From the NCBI RefSeq assembly GCF_900116605.1, contig NZ_FPBC01000021.1:1-59435 (forward strand): DNA of 59,435 nucleotides, given 5' to 3'. The position numbers and the translations under genes are program-made. Below, in pieces: positions 15,471-24,363 of the stretch. A model generated the notes under the pieces. The model saw nothing but the letters and a program-made list of their open reading frames with translations. It was not told where the DNA came from and searched no databases. The DNA comes from Pseudomonas marincola. Lineage in GTDB: Bacteria; Pseudomonadota; Gammaproteobacteria; Pseudomonadales; Pseudomonadaceae. Position 1 is the first letter of the stretch. Every line of letters begins with the position of its first letter.

Positions 15471-16625
15471 TCACCGCTGCGCTTCGCGGATCATGTTACG
15501 GGCGATAACCACCTGCTGAATCTGTGTGGTGCCTTCGTAGATACGGAACAGCCGCACGTCACGGTAGAAGCGCTCAATGGCGTACTCGCTGACGTAGCCG
15601 GCGCCACCGTGGATCTGCACGCAGCGGTCGGCGACACGACCGCACATCTCGGTGGAGAACATCTTCGCGCAGGAGGCTTCGGTACTGACGTTCTTGCCCT
15701 CGTCGCGCTTGCGCGCGGCATCCAGCACCATGCAGCGGGCCGCGTAGATTTCGGCTTTGCTATCAGCCAGCATCGCCTGGATCAGTTGGAACTCCGCGAT
15801 GGGCTGGCCGAACTGTTTGCGGTCCAGCGCATAGTGCAGGGCATCGTCCAGCATGCGTTCGGCTGCGCCGACACTCAGTGCAGCGATATGCAGGCGGCCC
15901 TTATCCAGCACCTTCATCGCGGTCTTGAAACCAACGCCTTCGACGCCGCCTATCAACTGGCTGGCGGGCACTCGCGCATTTTCAAAGATCACGTCGCAGG
16001 TATGGGCGCCTTTGTGGCCCATCTTGTGGTCCGTCTTGCCCAGCGACACGCCGGGTGTGCCGCGCTCAACGATAAAGGCGCTGATACCGGAGGCGCCTTT
16101 GATTTCCGGGTTGGTACGGGCCATCACCGTGTAAATGCCCGCGTGTGGCGCGTTGGTGATGTAACGTTTGGTACCGTTGAGGATGTAGCTGTCAGCGTCA
16201 CGCACAGCATTGGTTTTCAACGAGCCCGCATCGGAGCCGGCATCTGGCTCGGTCAGGCAGAACGAGCTGAGCAGCTCGCCGCTTGCCAGTTGCGGCAGGT
16301 ACTGGTTGCGCTGCTCCTCTGTACCGTCAAGCAAAATGCCGATTGAGCCAATGCCGTTGTTGGTGCCGATGTAGGAACGGAAAGCCGGTGAGGTGCGACC
16401 CAACTCGAAGGCGATGTTTACCTCTTCCTCCATAGTCACGCCCAGGCCGCCATAGGCTTCCGGAATCGTTAACCCGAACAGGCCCATCTCGCGCATCTGA
16501 TCGACGATGTCCTTAGGGATCGCATCCGTTTCAGCCACCTCGTTTTCCCGAGGAATCAGTACCTCACCGACGAACTGGCGAAGAGAATCCAGCAGAATCT
16601 GCAGGGTTTCGGTATCACGGATCAT
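15471..16625 (-). CDS. Acyl-CoA dehydrogenase
   Basis: A 384-residue FAD flavoprotein of the short/medium-chain type. Conserved segments: LRQFVGEVLIPRENEVAETD (N-terminal helix), SSFCLTEPDAGSDAGSLKT (residues about 125-145), NGTKRYITNAPHAGIYTVMA and ALDRKQFGQPIAEFQLIQAM. The catalytic base Glu is in FRIYEGTTQIQ near residue 365. It would introduce the first double bond into an acyl-CoA and pass electrons to the ETF encoded at 22654-24363. It is transcribed opposite to the rest of the cluster, downstream of the IclR gene. Confidence 0.95.
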   Translation of the reverse strand: MIRDTETLQILLDSLRQFVGEVLIPRENEVAETDAIPKDIVDQMREMGLFGLTIPEAYGGLGVTMEEEVNIAFELGRTSPAFRSYIGTNNGIGSIGILLDGTEEQRNQYLPQLASGELLSSFCLTEPDAGSDAGSLKTNAVRDADSYILNGTKRYITNAPHAGIYTVMARTNPEIKGASGISAFIVERGTPGVSLGKTDHKMGHKGAHTCDVIFENARVPASQLIGGVEGVGFKTAMKVLDKGRLHIAALSVGAAERMLDDALHYALDRKQFGQPIAEFQLIQAMLADSKAEIYAARCMVLDAARKRDEGKNVSTEASCAKMFSTEMCGRVADRCVQIHGGAGYVSEYAIERFYRDVRLFRIYEGTTQIQQVVIARNMIREAQR

Positions 16626-16686
16626 GTGCGCTCCTCTGGGCCCGGAAGTGGGCCGATGTAGTACGGTGCACCGTCACCCTGAAGGG

Positions 16687-17553
16687 TTACCGAGCGGCGG
16701 CGCCGATGTTGTTAACCATGTTGATCAGGCGAGGCCCGATATCGTCAGTGAGCTTGTCCCGTGGAAGCTGGAAGCTCGGTCCACCGCAGTTGAAGGTCAG
16801 TAACCCGAACTGCGGGTGTAACAGCGGCACGGCGACTGAGTTGACGTCGCGGTGCCACTCGCCGATCGATAGGCAAAAGCCGTAATCGGTGTAATCGCGA
16901 AACGCGCGATCCAGGCCCTTGCGGATCACCGGCCACTGTGCTGCTTCGCGTTGGCGCATGTGGTCGAGGAGAAACTCTCGCTCGCTCTCTGGCATCGCCG
17001 CCAGGCATGCGCGTCCCGCCGAGCTTTGCGCCAGTGGCAAGTAGCTGCCGATCTGCCGCCGCATCGTGGTATTGCCTTGGCCCTGAACGACGTCCAGGTA
17101 AACCATCTGCAGGCGATCCCGGGCCGCCATTGCCACTGCGGCTTGAGCGTGATTGGCCAGCTCTTCCATCAGCGGGTGCGCCACCGAGCGAATCGACAGA
17201 TTCGACAGCATGGCGTAGCCGAACCCCAGCACACCGACATCCAGCTGGTACTTGCCCGAGTGCACCTCACGCTTGAGGCAGCCAAGGCGCATCAGGGTGT
17301 TGGTCAAGCGCGTCACGGTCGGCTTGGGTAGCCCGGTCATCCGCGCCAGTTCCTGATTGCCCAGCACGTTGTCGCGCGGGGTAAAGCACCGCATCAGCTC
17401 CAGCCCACGTGCCAGCGCAGTCACGAACTGGCCGCTGGTTTCGTCCTCACTCGACGCACTGGCCGGGTCGAGCATGCCCATCTTCAGTAAAGCGATTTCA
17501 TCCGCTCCAGTGCTGCTCTCAGCCTTCTGCTGATCCGCTTTGTTGCGTGCCAT
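16687..17553 (-). CDS. IclR-family transcriptional regulator
   Basis: A 288-residue regulator. After a polar 45-residue extension, the winged helix is at about residues 45-105 (ALARGLELMRCFTPRDNVLG, then NQELARMTGLPKPTVTRLTN and TLMRLGCLKREVHSGKYQLD). The effector-binding domain follows (SAGRACLAAMPESEREFLLD, then GEWHRDVNSVAVPLL). IclR proteins bind aromatic acids or short organic acids. It is divergent from the enoyl-CoA hydratase gene, and the intergenic region holds a perfect TACGAAAT palindrome and a similar site, so it most likely represses or activates the beta-oxidation operon. Confidence 0.93.
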   Translation of the reverse strand: MARNKADQQKAESSTGADEIALLKMGMLDPASASSEDETSGQFVTALARGLELMRCFTPRDNVLGNQELARMTGLPKPTVTRLTNTLMRLGCLKREVHSGKYQLDVGVLGFGYAMLSNLSIRSVAHPLMEELANHAQAAVAMAARDRLQMVYLDVVQGQGNTTMRRQIGSYLPLAQSSAGRACLAAMPESEREFLLDHMRQREAAQWPVIRKGLDRAFRDYTDYGFCLSIGEWHRDVNSVAVPLLHPQFGLLTFNCGGPSFQLPRDKLTDDIGPRLINMVNNIGAAAR

Positions 17554-17596
17554 GGTAGAACCTCATTTTTGGAAATTGCAAGCAAATAAAAGTACG

Positions 17597-17611
17597 TTTC
17601 GTCAGGCGAAA
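17597..17611. promoter_or_regulatory. Putative IclR operator, site 1
   Basis: Inverted repeat TTTCG-TCAGG-CGAAA located 43 bp upstream of the iclR start. The half-site CGAAA is shared with the larger palindrome at 17746. Confidence 0.5.
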
Positions 17612-17745
17612 TTATATTTGAGCCGAGATGAAATGCAAAACGCTCATTTTTAGATAGATAATATATTGATTAATAAAGAAATAATAAAATAGTTCAGATT
17701 TCTGATTTACATGAATTCGCGACCCTACCTATGATATCTCGTAAA

Positions 17746-17764
17746 TACGAAATGCAATTTCGTA
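17746..17764. promoter_or_regulatory. Putative IclR operator, site 2
   Basis: TACGAAAT-GCA-ATTTCGTA is a perfect 8-bp palindrome with a 3-base centre, 25 bp before the hydratase start; another CGAAA follows at 17768. Its position between divergent iclR and catabolic genes is typical for IclR-family control. Confidence 0.65.
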
Positions 17765-17789
17765 TAGCGAAACGTGTTTAGAGGTGGGT

Positions 17790-18575
17790 ATGAGTCACGA
17801 ACCTGAATCTGTAGTGAACCTGGAAATTCGAGAAGACGGCGTTGCCGTCGTACGCATCGACCGGCCAGAAGCCAAGAACGCGCTCAATAGCGCGGTGCGT
17901 GAACAACTCGCCGAGCACTTTCGGGCACTGGCTCGCAATGGGCAGGTGCGGGCGATTGTACTTACCGGCGGTGACACCTGTTTTGTGGCCGGAGCCGATA
18001 TCCGCGAGTTTGCCCAAGCGCGCCCGATTGAAATGTACCTGCGCCATACCGAGCTGCTGTGGGAAGCCATCTCCCGCTGCCCCAAGCCGGTCATCGCTGC
18101 AGTGAATGGTTTCGCCCTTGGCGGCGGCTGTGAGCTGGCCATGCACTGCGACATCATCGTCGCCGGCGAGTCGGCGCGCTTTGGCCAGCCAGAAGTCAAA
18201 CTCGGCCTGATGCCGGGCGCCGGCGGTACTCAGCGTCTGATCCGCGCGGTCGGCAAGTTCCAGGCAATGCGCATTGCCCTTACCGGGTGCTTGGTCTCGG
18301 CCCAGCAAGCCTTGGCCATGGGCATGCTGAGTGAAGTGGTGGGCGACGAGCAGACCATTGTCCGTGCACTAGAGCTGGCCACTGAAATCGCCGCCTTGCC
18401 GCCGCTAGCCGTCGCGCAGATCAAAGAAGTGATGCTGGCCGGTGCTGACCTGCCGCTGGAGAGCGCGCTGGTGTTGGAGCGCAAGGCCTTCCAATTGCTA
18501 TTCGATTCGAGCGACCAGAAAGAGGGCGCTCAAGCCTTCCTGGAAAAACGCAAAGCGATCTTCTCAGGAGAATGA
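17790..18575 (+). CDS. Enoyl-CoA hydratase/isomerase
   Basis: A 261-residue crotonase-fold enzyme. The oxyanion-hole segments are FVAGADIREFAQARP (residues about 65-80) and AVNGFALGGGCELAMHCDII (about 105-125). The region GQPEVKLGLMPGAGGTQRLI carries the two catalytic Glu positions of hydratases. It hydrates the enoyl-CoA made by the acyl-CoA dehydrogenase. ATG 17790 is used because GAGGTGG directly precedes it; a GTG six bases earlier is inside that ribosome-binding site. It is first in a plus-strand operon and 3 bp from the next gene. Confidence 0.95.
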   Translation: MSHEPESVVNLEIREDGVAVVRIDRPEAKNALNSAVREQLAEHFRALARNGQVRAIVLTGGDTCFVAGADIREFAQARPIEMYLRHTELLWEAISRCPKPVIAAVNGFALGGGCELAMHCDIIVAGESARFGQPEVKLGLMPGAGGTQRLIRAVGKFQAMRIALTGCLVSAQQALAMGMLSEVVGDEQTIVRALELATEIAALPPLAVAQIKEVMLAGADLPLESALVLERKAFQLLFDSSDQKEGAQAFLEKRKAIFSGE

Positions 18576-18578
18576 GCG

Positions 18579-20120
18579 ATGACACGTGAAATTAACCGGA
18601 TGGCGGTTGTTGGCGCCGGAGTCATGGGTACAGGTATTGCTCAGATCGCCGCTCAGGCGGGCATTCGCGTCACGCTGTTTGATAGTCGCGAAGGCGCTGC
18701 GCAGGGCGCCCGCGAAAGCTTGAAAGGCACGTTGGACAAGCTGGTCGACAAAGGCAAGATTGCCAACGCCGATGCGCTGGCCACGCTCTCCCGCGTGCAA
18801 GTGGCGAGCGCCCTTACGGAACTGAGCGACGTCGACCTGGTAGTGGAAGCCATTATCGAGCGCCTCGACGCCAAGCAGGGCTTGCTCGCCGAGTTGGAAG
18901 CCGTGGTTGCCGATGACTGCATTCTGGCTACCAACACCTCATCGCTCTCCGTCACCAGCATTGCTCGCAATTGCCGACTTCCCCAACGCATCGCTGGCTT
19001 TCATTTTTTTAACCCTGTGCCGCTGATGAAAGTGGTGGAAGTCATCGATGGTCTGGCGACTGACCCGCAGGTAGGCGACAGCCTCCGAGCCCTGGCTGCC
19101 CGCATGGGGCATAGGGGTATTCGGGCGAAGGACACACCAGGGTTCATCATCAATCACGCCGGCCGTGCATATAGCACTGAGGCTTTGCAAATTCTCAAGG
19201 AAGGCGTAGCCGAACCCGCCGAGGTAGACCGTATCCTGCGCGAGGGTCTGGGTTTTCGCATGGGGCCCTTGGAGCTGTTTGATCTGACGGCTCTTGATGT
19301 TTCCCATCCAGTCATTGAGTCGATCTACAACCAGTTCTACCAGGAACCGCGGTATCGGCCTGCAGCGCTAACACGCCAGATGCTGGATGCCGGCTACGTC
19401 GGGCGCAAGGTCGGGCGTGGGTTTTACCGATACGCCGACGGCCAGATGATCGATCCACCCGCCGCACAGGCAGTACCTGCGCTGGAAGCATTTCCGCCGG
19501 TTTGGCTTGGCACTGAAAACCCCGAGGATCGTGCACGTTTCACCGAGCTTCTTCAGCAGGTGGGCGCGCGGGTCGAAGAGGGCACGGTCCCAAGCAGCGA
19601 GGCCCTGTGTTTGCTGGCACCTTACGGTCTGGATGCCACCGGCGCCGTCGGCCTGTTTGGCACCGATCCTGAGCGCACGGTGTGCATCGACCCGCTGCTG
19701 GATATCGCCCGCTACCGCACGCTGATGCTAAATCCCGCTACCCATGCCGACATGCGCGATGCCGCCCATGCGCTGTTGGGCCGCGATGGCGTGGGCGTCA
19801 GTGTGATCAATGACAGTGTCGGCTTTGTGGCCCAAAGGGTACTGGCCATGATCGTCAACCTGGCGGGCGATATCGTTCAGCAGCGTATCGCCAGTGTCGA
19901 TGACCTGGATGAAGGCGTGCGCCGTGGTCTTGGTTATCCGCAAGGTCCGCTGGCCTGGGGCGATAGTGTCGGGCCCAAGCGTTTGCTCACCACTCTTGAA
20001 CGCATGACCGAACTGACGGGCGATCCCCGTTATCGGCCGGGTCCCTGGCTGCGGCGACGGGCCGCCTTGGGCCTTTCATTGCGTCACAACGAACCACTCC
20101 CGACTGAACCTCAACGCTAG
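18579..20120 (+). CDS. 3-hydroxyacyl-CoA dehydrogenase (PaaH/PaaC type)
   Basis: A 513-residue double-domain enzyme. The NAD motif is VVGAGVMGTGIAQIAAQAGI (residues about 9-28). LATNTSSLSVTSIARNC and AGFHFFNPVPLMKVVEVIDG carry the catalytic Ser and His. TPGFIINHAGRAYSTEALQI starts the first C-terminal domain. A second HAD C-terminal domain is at about residues 400-490 (SVGFVAQRVLAMIVNLAGDI, then GLGYPQGPLAWGD). The length and duplicated C-terminal domain are those of 3-hydroxyadipyl-CoA dehydrogenases of the phenylacetate pathway. This supports a dicarboxylic intermediate, by inference. Confidence 0.94.
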   Translation: MTREINRMAVVGAGVMGTGIAQIAAQAGIRVTLFDSREGAAQGARESLKGTLDKLVDKGKIANADALATLSRVQVASALTELSDVDLVVEAIIERLDAKQGLLAELEAVVADDCILATNTSSLSVTSIARNCRLPQRIAGFHFFNPVPLMKVVEVIDGLATDPQVGDSLRALAARMGHRGIRAKDTPGFIINHAGRAYSTEALQILKEGVAEPAEVDRILREGLGFRMGPLELFDLTALDVSHPVIESIYNQFYQEPRYRPAALTRQMLDAGYVGRKVGRGFYRYADGQMIDPPAAQAVPALEAFPPVWLGTENPEDRARFTELLQQVGARVEEGTVPSSEALCLLAPYGLDATGAVGLFGTDPERTVCIDPLLDIARYRTLMLNPATHADMRDAAHALLGRDGVGVSVINDSVGFVAQRVLAMIVNLAGDIVQQRIASVDDLDEGVRRGLGYPQGPLAWGDSVGPKRLLTTLERMTELTGDPRYRPGPWLRRRAALGLSLRHNEPLPTEPQR

Positions 20121-20129
20121 GATTTTCCC

Positions 20130-21332
20130 ATGCTCGACGCCTACATCTTCGCGGGACTGCGCACGCCATTTGGCCGCCACGGCGGCGCACTCGCTTCGGT
20201 ACGCCCAGACGACCTCGCCGCCCATGTGATCCACGAATTGCTCGCTCGCCACGCCATCCCTGGCGAAGCCATCGAGGACGTGATTCTGGGCAATACCAAC
20301 CAGGCAGGGGAGGACAGCCGCAACATCGCGCGTCACGCCGCACTGCTTGCAGGCTTGCCCGTGACCGTACCTGGGCAGACAGTTAACCGCCTGTGCGCCA
20401 GTGGTCTGGCGGCGGTGATCGATGCCGCCCGCGCAGTGACCTGTAACGAAGGCGAACTGTTTGTCGCCGGCGGGGTGGAGAGTATGTCCCGTGCACCCTT
20501 TGTCATGGCTAAAGCAGAAGCGGCCTATAGCCGCGAACTGACGGTGTTCGACAGTACCATTGGCGCCCGTTTTCCCAACCCGAAGATCGTCGCCGAGTTT
20601 GGCAACGACAGCATGCCGCAAACGGGCGATAACGTGGCTCAGGAGTACGGCATCTCCCGTGCTGAGGCCGACGTCTTTGCTGCCGGCTCTCAGGCCCGTT
20701 ATGAAGCCGCACGTAGCGCAGGTTTCTTTCAGGAAGAACTGCTCGCGGTCAGCGTGCCCACCGGGCGCAAGACGCCACCCAATGTGGTGGAGCAGGACGA
20801 GCACCCGCGCCCGCAATCGGACCTGATCGCTTTGGCTCGCCTGAATCCTCTCTCCGAAGGTGGTGTGGTTACCGCCGGCAACGCATCAGGCGTCAACGAT
20901 GGCGCGGCGGCATTGCTGATTGGCTCGGCCGCGGCGGGCGAACGGCACGGCTTGGTTCCGATGGCGCGCATTCTGTCGGCCGCCGCCGTGGGTGTGGCCC
21001 CGCGCATTATGGGCGTCGGCCCGGTGGAGGCTATTCATAAGGCATTGGCTCGCGCGCAGCTCAGCCTGGCGGATATGGACATTATCGAGATCAACGAAGC
21101 GTTCGCCAGCCAGGTGCTGGGCTGCCTGAAAGGTCTGGGTGTTGCGTTCAACGACCCGCGGGTAAACCCACACGGTGGCGCCATCGCCGTCGGCCACCCA
21201 TTAGGTGCATCCGGTGCGCGCCTGGCCCTGAGCACCGCTCGCGCGCTGCAACAGAGCGGCAAACGCTACGCTGTGGTGAGCCTATGCATCGGCGTGGGCC
21301 AAGGCCTCGCCATGGTGATGGAGCGTGTGTAA
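20130..21332 (+). CDS. Thiolase, 3-oxoadipyl-CoA thiolase-like (PcaF/PaaJ family)
   Basis: A 400-residue thiolase. The nucleophile Cys is in VNRLCASGLAAVIDAARAVT (about residue 90). GGVESMSRAPFVMAKAEAAY is at about 112, EINEAFASQVLGCL at about 315, NPHGGAIAVGHPLGASGARL at about 350 and CIGVGQGLAMVMERV at the C-terminus. The pattern GALASVRPDDLAA and NQAGEDSRNIAR is that of the PcaF group, which cleaves 3-oxoadipyl-CoA to succinyl-CoA and acetyl-CoA. It follows the dehydrogenase gene by 9 bp, so the steps are encoded in reaction order. Confidence 0.94.
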   Translation: MLDAYIFAGLRTPFGRHGGALASVRPDDLAAHVIHELLARHAIPGEAIEDVILGNTNQAGEDSRNIARHAALLAGLPVTVPGQTVNRLCASGLAAVIDAARAVTCNEGELFVAGGVESMSRAPFVMAKAEAAYSRELTVFDSTIGARFPNPKIVAEFGNDSMPQTGDNVAQEYGISRAEADVFAAGSQARYEAARSAGFFQEELLAVSVPTGRKTPPNVVEQDEHPRPQSDLIALARLNPLSEGGVVTAGNASGVNDGAAALLIGSAAAGERHGLVPMARILSAAAVGVAPRIMGVGPVEAIHKALARAQLSLADMDIIEINEAFASQVLGCLKGLGVAFNDPRVNPHGGAIAVGHPLGASGARLALSTARALQQSGKRYAVVSLCIGVGQGLAMVMERV

Positions 21333-21358
21333 GTGCGCGCAAGCAAAGGTGAAATGAA

Positions 21359-22597
21359 ATGGGTGCTTTGACTGGGTATCGCGTGCTCGACTTGAGCCGC
21401 ATTCTGGCTGGTCCCTGGTGCGGCCAAACTCTGGCCGATCTGGGTGCCGAAGTGATCAAAATCGAACGGCCGGGCGCGGGTGATGACACCCGTGGCTGGG
21501 GGCCGCCATGGATGAAGGGGCAGAACGCCGAGTCCACCGGCGAGGCTTCTTATTACCAGTCCACCAATCGCGGCAAGTTGTCGGTGGCGCTAAACATCGC
21601 CAGCCCCGAGGGGCAGGAAATGGTGCGGGCCCTGGCTACCAGTTGCGACGTACTGATCGAGAACTACAAGGCCGGTTCCTTGGCCAAGTACGGGCTGGAT
21701 TACGCTAGCCTCGCTGCGCTCAATCCACGCCTGGTGTATTGCTCGGTGACGGGTTTCGGCCAGACCGGGCCGCGCGCCGCAGAACCGGGTTACGACTTCA
21801 TCATTCAGGGTATGGGTGGAATGATGAGCATCACCGGCGAGCGCGACGATCTGCCCGGTGGCGGCCCGCAAAAGGTAGGCGTTGCCTTCGCGGACCTGAT
21901 GACCGGCCTGTACTCGACGGTGGCTATCCAAGCTGCGCTGCTCAGCCGAGAAAAGACCGGGCTTGGTCAACATATCGATATGGCGTTGCTGGATGTTCAG
22001 GTCGCCACACTGTGCAACCAGAGCCAGAACTATCTGGCTTCCGGCAAGCCGCCCGGGCGTTATGGCAACGCCCACGCCAACATTGTGCCGTACCAGGTGT
22101 TTCGCGCCAGTGATCGCGACTTCATCATTGCCTGCGGCAACGACTCACAGTTCGTCGCACTGTGCGACGCCATCGGCCTGCCAGAGCTGCCGAAAGATCC
22201 GCGTTTCGCGCGCAACGCCGACCGAGTCAGCAACCGCGAGGAGATCGTTGCCATCCTGTCGCGTCACTTTCTCGGAGGGCTCGCCGATGAGTGGGTAGGG
22301 CGCATTCACCCGCAGGGCGTACCGGTAGGGGCCATCAACAGCATTGCCCAGGCGCTGGACGAACCACAGATACTGGCGCGCAACATGCTGGTCAACATTC
22401 CCCATCCCTTGAAAGCCGACTTCGTCACGGTCGGCAGTCCGATCAAGTTGTCTCGCACACCGGTCGAGTACCTGCGCCCCGCGCCGATGCTGGGTGAGCA
22501 TACCGATGAGGTGCTCAAGCGCCAGTTGGGTCTCGATGATGAGCGCCTGGCCGAGTTGAAGGCACAAGGCATCATCGAACAGCTTGGTGAACGCTGA
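21359..22597 (+). CDS. Class III (CaiB/BaiF) CoA-transferase
   Basis: A 412-residue family III CoA-transferase. Signature stretches: YRVLDLSRILAGPWCGQTLA (residues about 6-26), GADVIKIE-like AEVIKIERPGAGDDTRGWGP, PGYDFIIQGMGGMMSITGE and VGVAFADLMTGLYSTVAIQA, which contains the catalytic Asp near residue 178. It would move CoA from succinyl-CoA or another acyl-CoA onto the free acid substrate and so start the pathway. It sits between the thiolase and etfBA genes in the same direction. Confidence 0.93.
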   Translation: MGALTGYRVLDLSRILAGPWCGQTLADLGAEVIKIERPGAGDDTRGWGPPWMKGQNAESTGEASYYQSTNRGKLSVALNIASPEGQEMVRALATSCDVLIENYKAGSLAKYGLDYASLAALNPRLVYCSVTGFGQTGPRAAEPGYDFIIQGMGGMMSITGERDDLPGGGPQKVGVAFADLMTGLYSTVAIQAALLSREKTGLGQHIDMALLDVQVATLCNQSQNYLASGKPPGRYGNAHANIVPYQVFRASDRDFIIACGNDSQFVALCDAIGLPELPKDPRFARNADRVSNREEIVAILSRHFLGGLADEWVGRIHPQGVPVGAINSIAQALDEPQILARNMLVNIPHPLKADFVTVGSPIKLSRTPVEYLRPAPMLGEHTDEVLKRQLGLDDERLAELKAQGIIEQLGER

Positions 22598-22653
22598 ACC
22601 TGCCATGCCCCGGCCAGCCAGCTTGCCGGGGCAATTTTTCCCATGGAGCCTTT

Positions 22654-23418
22654 ATGAAAGTCCTCGTAGCGATCAAGCGTGTGGTCGATTACAACGTCAA
22701 GGTTCGCGTCAAGGCGGACAACAGCGGCGTCGATCTCGCCAACGTTAAGATGTCGATGAACCCCTTCTGCGAAATCGCCGTGGAAGAAGCCGTACGCCTG
22801 AAAGAGAAGGGCGTTGCCAGTGAAATCGTCGTGGTGTCGATCGGCCCGACGGCGGCGCAAGAGCAGCTGCGTACTGCTTTGGCCCTCGGTGCCGACCGCG
22901 CCATCCTGGTCGAGGCTGTCAAGGAAGAGGGTGCTGACGAGCTGAACTCCCTGGCCGTGGCCAAGCTGCTCAAGGCCGTGGTCGACAAGGAGCAGCCGCA
23001 GCTGGTGATCCTCGGCAAGCAGGCCATCGACAGCGACAACAACCAGACCGGCCAGATGCTCGGCGCGCTGACCGGCTTCGGCCAAGGCACCTTCGCCTCC
23101 AAGGTCGAAGTGGCGGGCGACAAGGTCAACGTGACCCGCGAGATCGACGGCGGCCTGCAGACCGTGGCGTTGAACCTGCCGGCGATCGTCACCACCGACC
23201 TGCGTCTGAACGAGCCGCGCTACGCCTCCTTGCCGAACATCATGAAGGCCAAGAAGAAGCCGCTGGAGGTGCTCACCCCGGACGCCCTGGGCGTTGCCAC
23301 CGCGTCCACCGTGAAGACCCTGAAAGTCGAAGCGCCGGCTGCCCGCCAGGCCGGCATCAAGGTCAAGTCGGTGGCGGAACTGGTCGAGAAACTGAAGAAC
23401 GAGGCGAAGGTAATCTAA
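22654..23418 (+). CDS. etfB: Electron transfer flavoprotein beta subunit
   Basis: A 254-residue EtfB. MKVLVAIKRVVDYNVKVRVK is the typical N-terminus. The AMP-binding region reads LAVAKLLKAVVDKEQPQLVI, then LGKQAIDSDNNQTGQMLGAL. TVALNLPAIVTTDLRLNEPR is the conserved signature (V-x-R-x-I-D-x-G-L-x-T-V). ETF takes electrons from acyl-CoA dehydrogenases to ETF:quinone oxidoreductase. It is adjacent to etfA (TAAATG). The base composition is more GC-rich and regular than in the flanking catabolic genes, which suggests a housekeeping-type or recently duplicated origin. Confidence 0.97.
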   Translation: MKVLVAIKRVVDYNVKVRVKADNSGVDLANVKMSMNPFCEIAVEEAVRLKEKGVASEIVVVSIGPTAAQEQLRTALALGADRAILVEAVKEEGADELNSLAVAKLLKAVVDKEQPQLVILGKQAIDSDNNQTGQMLGALTGFGQGTFASKVEVAGDKVNVTREIDGGLQTVALNLPAIVTTDLRLNEPRYASLPNIMKAKKKPLEVLTPDALGVATASTVKTLKVEAPAARQAGIKVKSVAELVEKLKNEAKVI

Positions 23419-24363
23419 ATGACTATCCTGGTTATCGCTGAACACACCAATGCCGCCCTGGCGCCGGCCACTCTCAACACCGTGGCCGCTGCGCAGAAGA
23501 TCGGTGGCGACATCCACCTCCTGGTTGCCGGTGCCGCCTGTGGCGCCGCCGCCGAAGCGGCTGCCAAGCTCGCCGGCGTGGCCAAGGTGCTGGTGGCCGA
23601 CAACGCCGCCTTCGCCCATCAGCTGCCGGAAAACGTTGCGCCGCTGGTAGCTGCTCTTGTTCAAGAAGCAGGGGGCAAGGGTTACAGCCACATCCTCGCC
23701 GCCGCCACCAGCAACGGCAAGAACATCCTGCCGCGCGTCGCCGCCCAGCTGGACGTCGACCAGATCTCCGAAATCATCGCCGTGGAAAGCGCCGACACTT
23801 TCAAGCGGCCGATCTACGCCGGTAACGCCATCGCCACCGTGCAGTCTTCGGCGGCGGTGAAGGTGATCACCGTGCGTGCCACCGGTTTCGATCCGGTGGC
23901 CGGCGAAGGCGGCAGTGCTGTCGTGGAAGCCGTGGCCGTTGGCGGCGACGCCGGCATCTCGGCCTTCGTCTTTGAGGCGCTGGCCAAGTCCGATCGTCCG
24001 GAACTGACCGCGGCCAAGATCGTCGTCTCCGGCGGTCGCGGCATGCAGAACGGCGACAACTTCAAGCACCTGTATGCCCTGGCCGACAAGCTCGGCGCCG
24101 CCGTCGGTGCTTCGCGCGCTGCGGTCGACGCCGGTTTCGTGCCCAACGACATGCAGGTTGGCCAGACCGGCAAGATCGTCGCGCCGCAGCTGTACATCGC
24201 CGTCGGCATCAGCGGTGCCATCCAGCACCTGGCCGGGATGAAAGACTCCAAGGTCATCGTGGCAATCAACAAGGACGAAGAGGCGCCGATTTTTCAGGTG
24301 GCGGATTACGGTCTAGTGGGTGACTTGTTCGAGGTCGTGCCGCAGTTGCAGCAAGTGATCTGA
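23419..24363 (+). CDS. etfA: Electron transfer flavoprotein alpha subunit
   Basis: A 314-residue EtfA. The N-terminus is MTILVIAEHTNAALAPATLN and the C-terminal FAD domain carries VVSGGRGMQNGDNFKHLYAL, then GASRAAVDAGFVPNDMQVGQ, TGKIVAPQLYIAVGISGAIQ and IVAINKDEEAPIFQVADYGL. FAD binds through these motifs between EtfA and EtfB. The start codon follows the etfB stop directly. The pair serves the acyl-CoA dehydrogenase at 15471, probably with others. Confidence 0.97.
   Translation: MTILVIAEHTNAALAPATLNTVAAAQKIGGDIHLLVAGAACGAAAEAAAKLAGVAKVLVADNAAFAHQLPENVAPLVAALVQEAGGKGYSHILAAATSNGKNILPRVAAQLDVDQISEIIAVESADTFKRPIYAGNAIATVQSSAAVKVITVRATGFDPVAGEGGSAVVEAVAVGGDAGISAFVFEALAKSDRPELTAAKIVVSGGRGMQNGDNFKHLYALADKLGAAVGASRAAVDAGFVPNDMQVGQTGKIVAPQLYIAVGISGAIQHLAGMKDSKVIVAINKDEEAPIFQVADYGLVGDLFEVVPQLQQVI

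Noticed and set aside
15399..16346. 315-codon plus-strand frame opposite the acyl-CoA dehydrogenase
   Set aside because: Antisense shadow of a gene with clear family motifs; no ribosome-binding site.
20076..20816. 246-codon minus-strand frame opposite the thiolase
   Set aside because: Antisense shadow of a gene with catalytic motifs.
22306..24228. 640-codon minus-strand frame opposite etfBA
   Set aside because: Shadow of highly biased GC-rich codons in two well-identified genes; rich in His/Gly/Asp, no motif.
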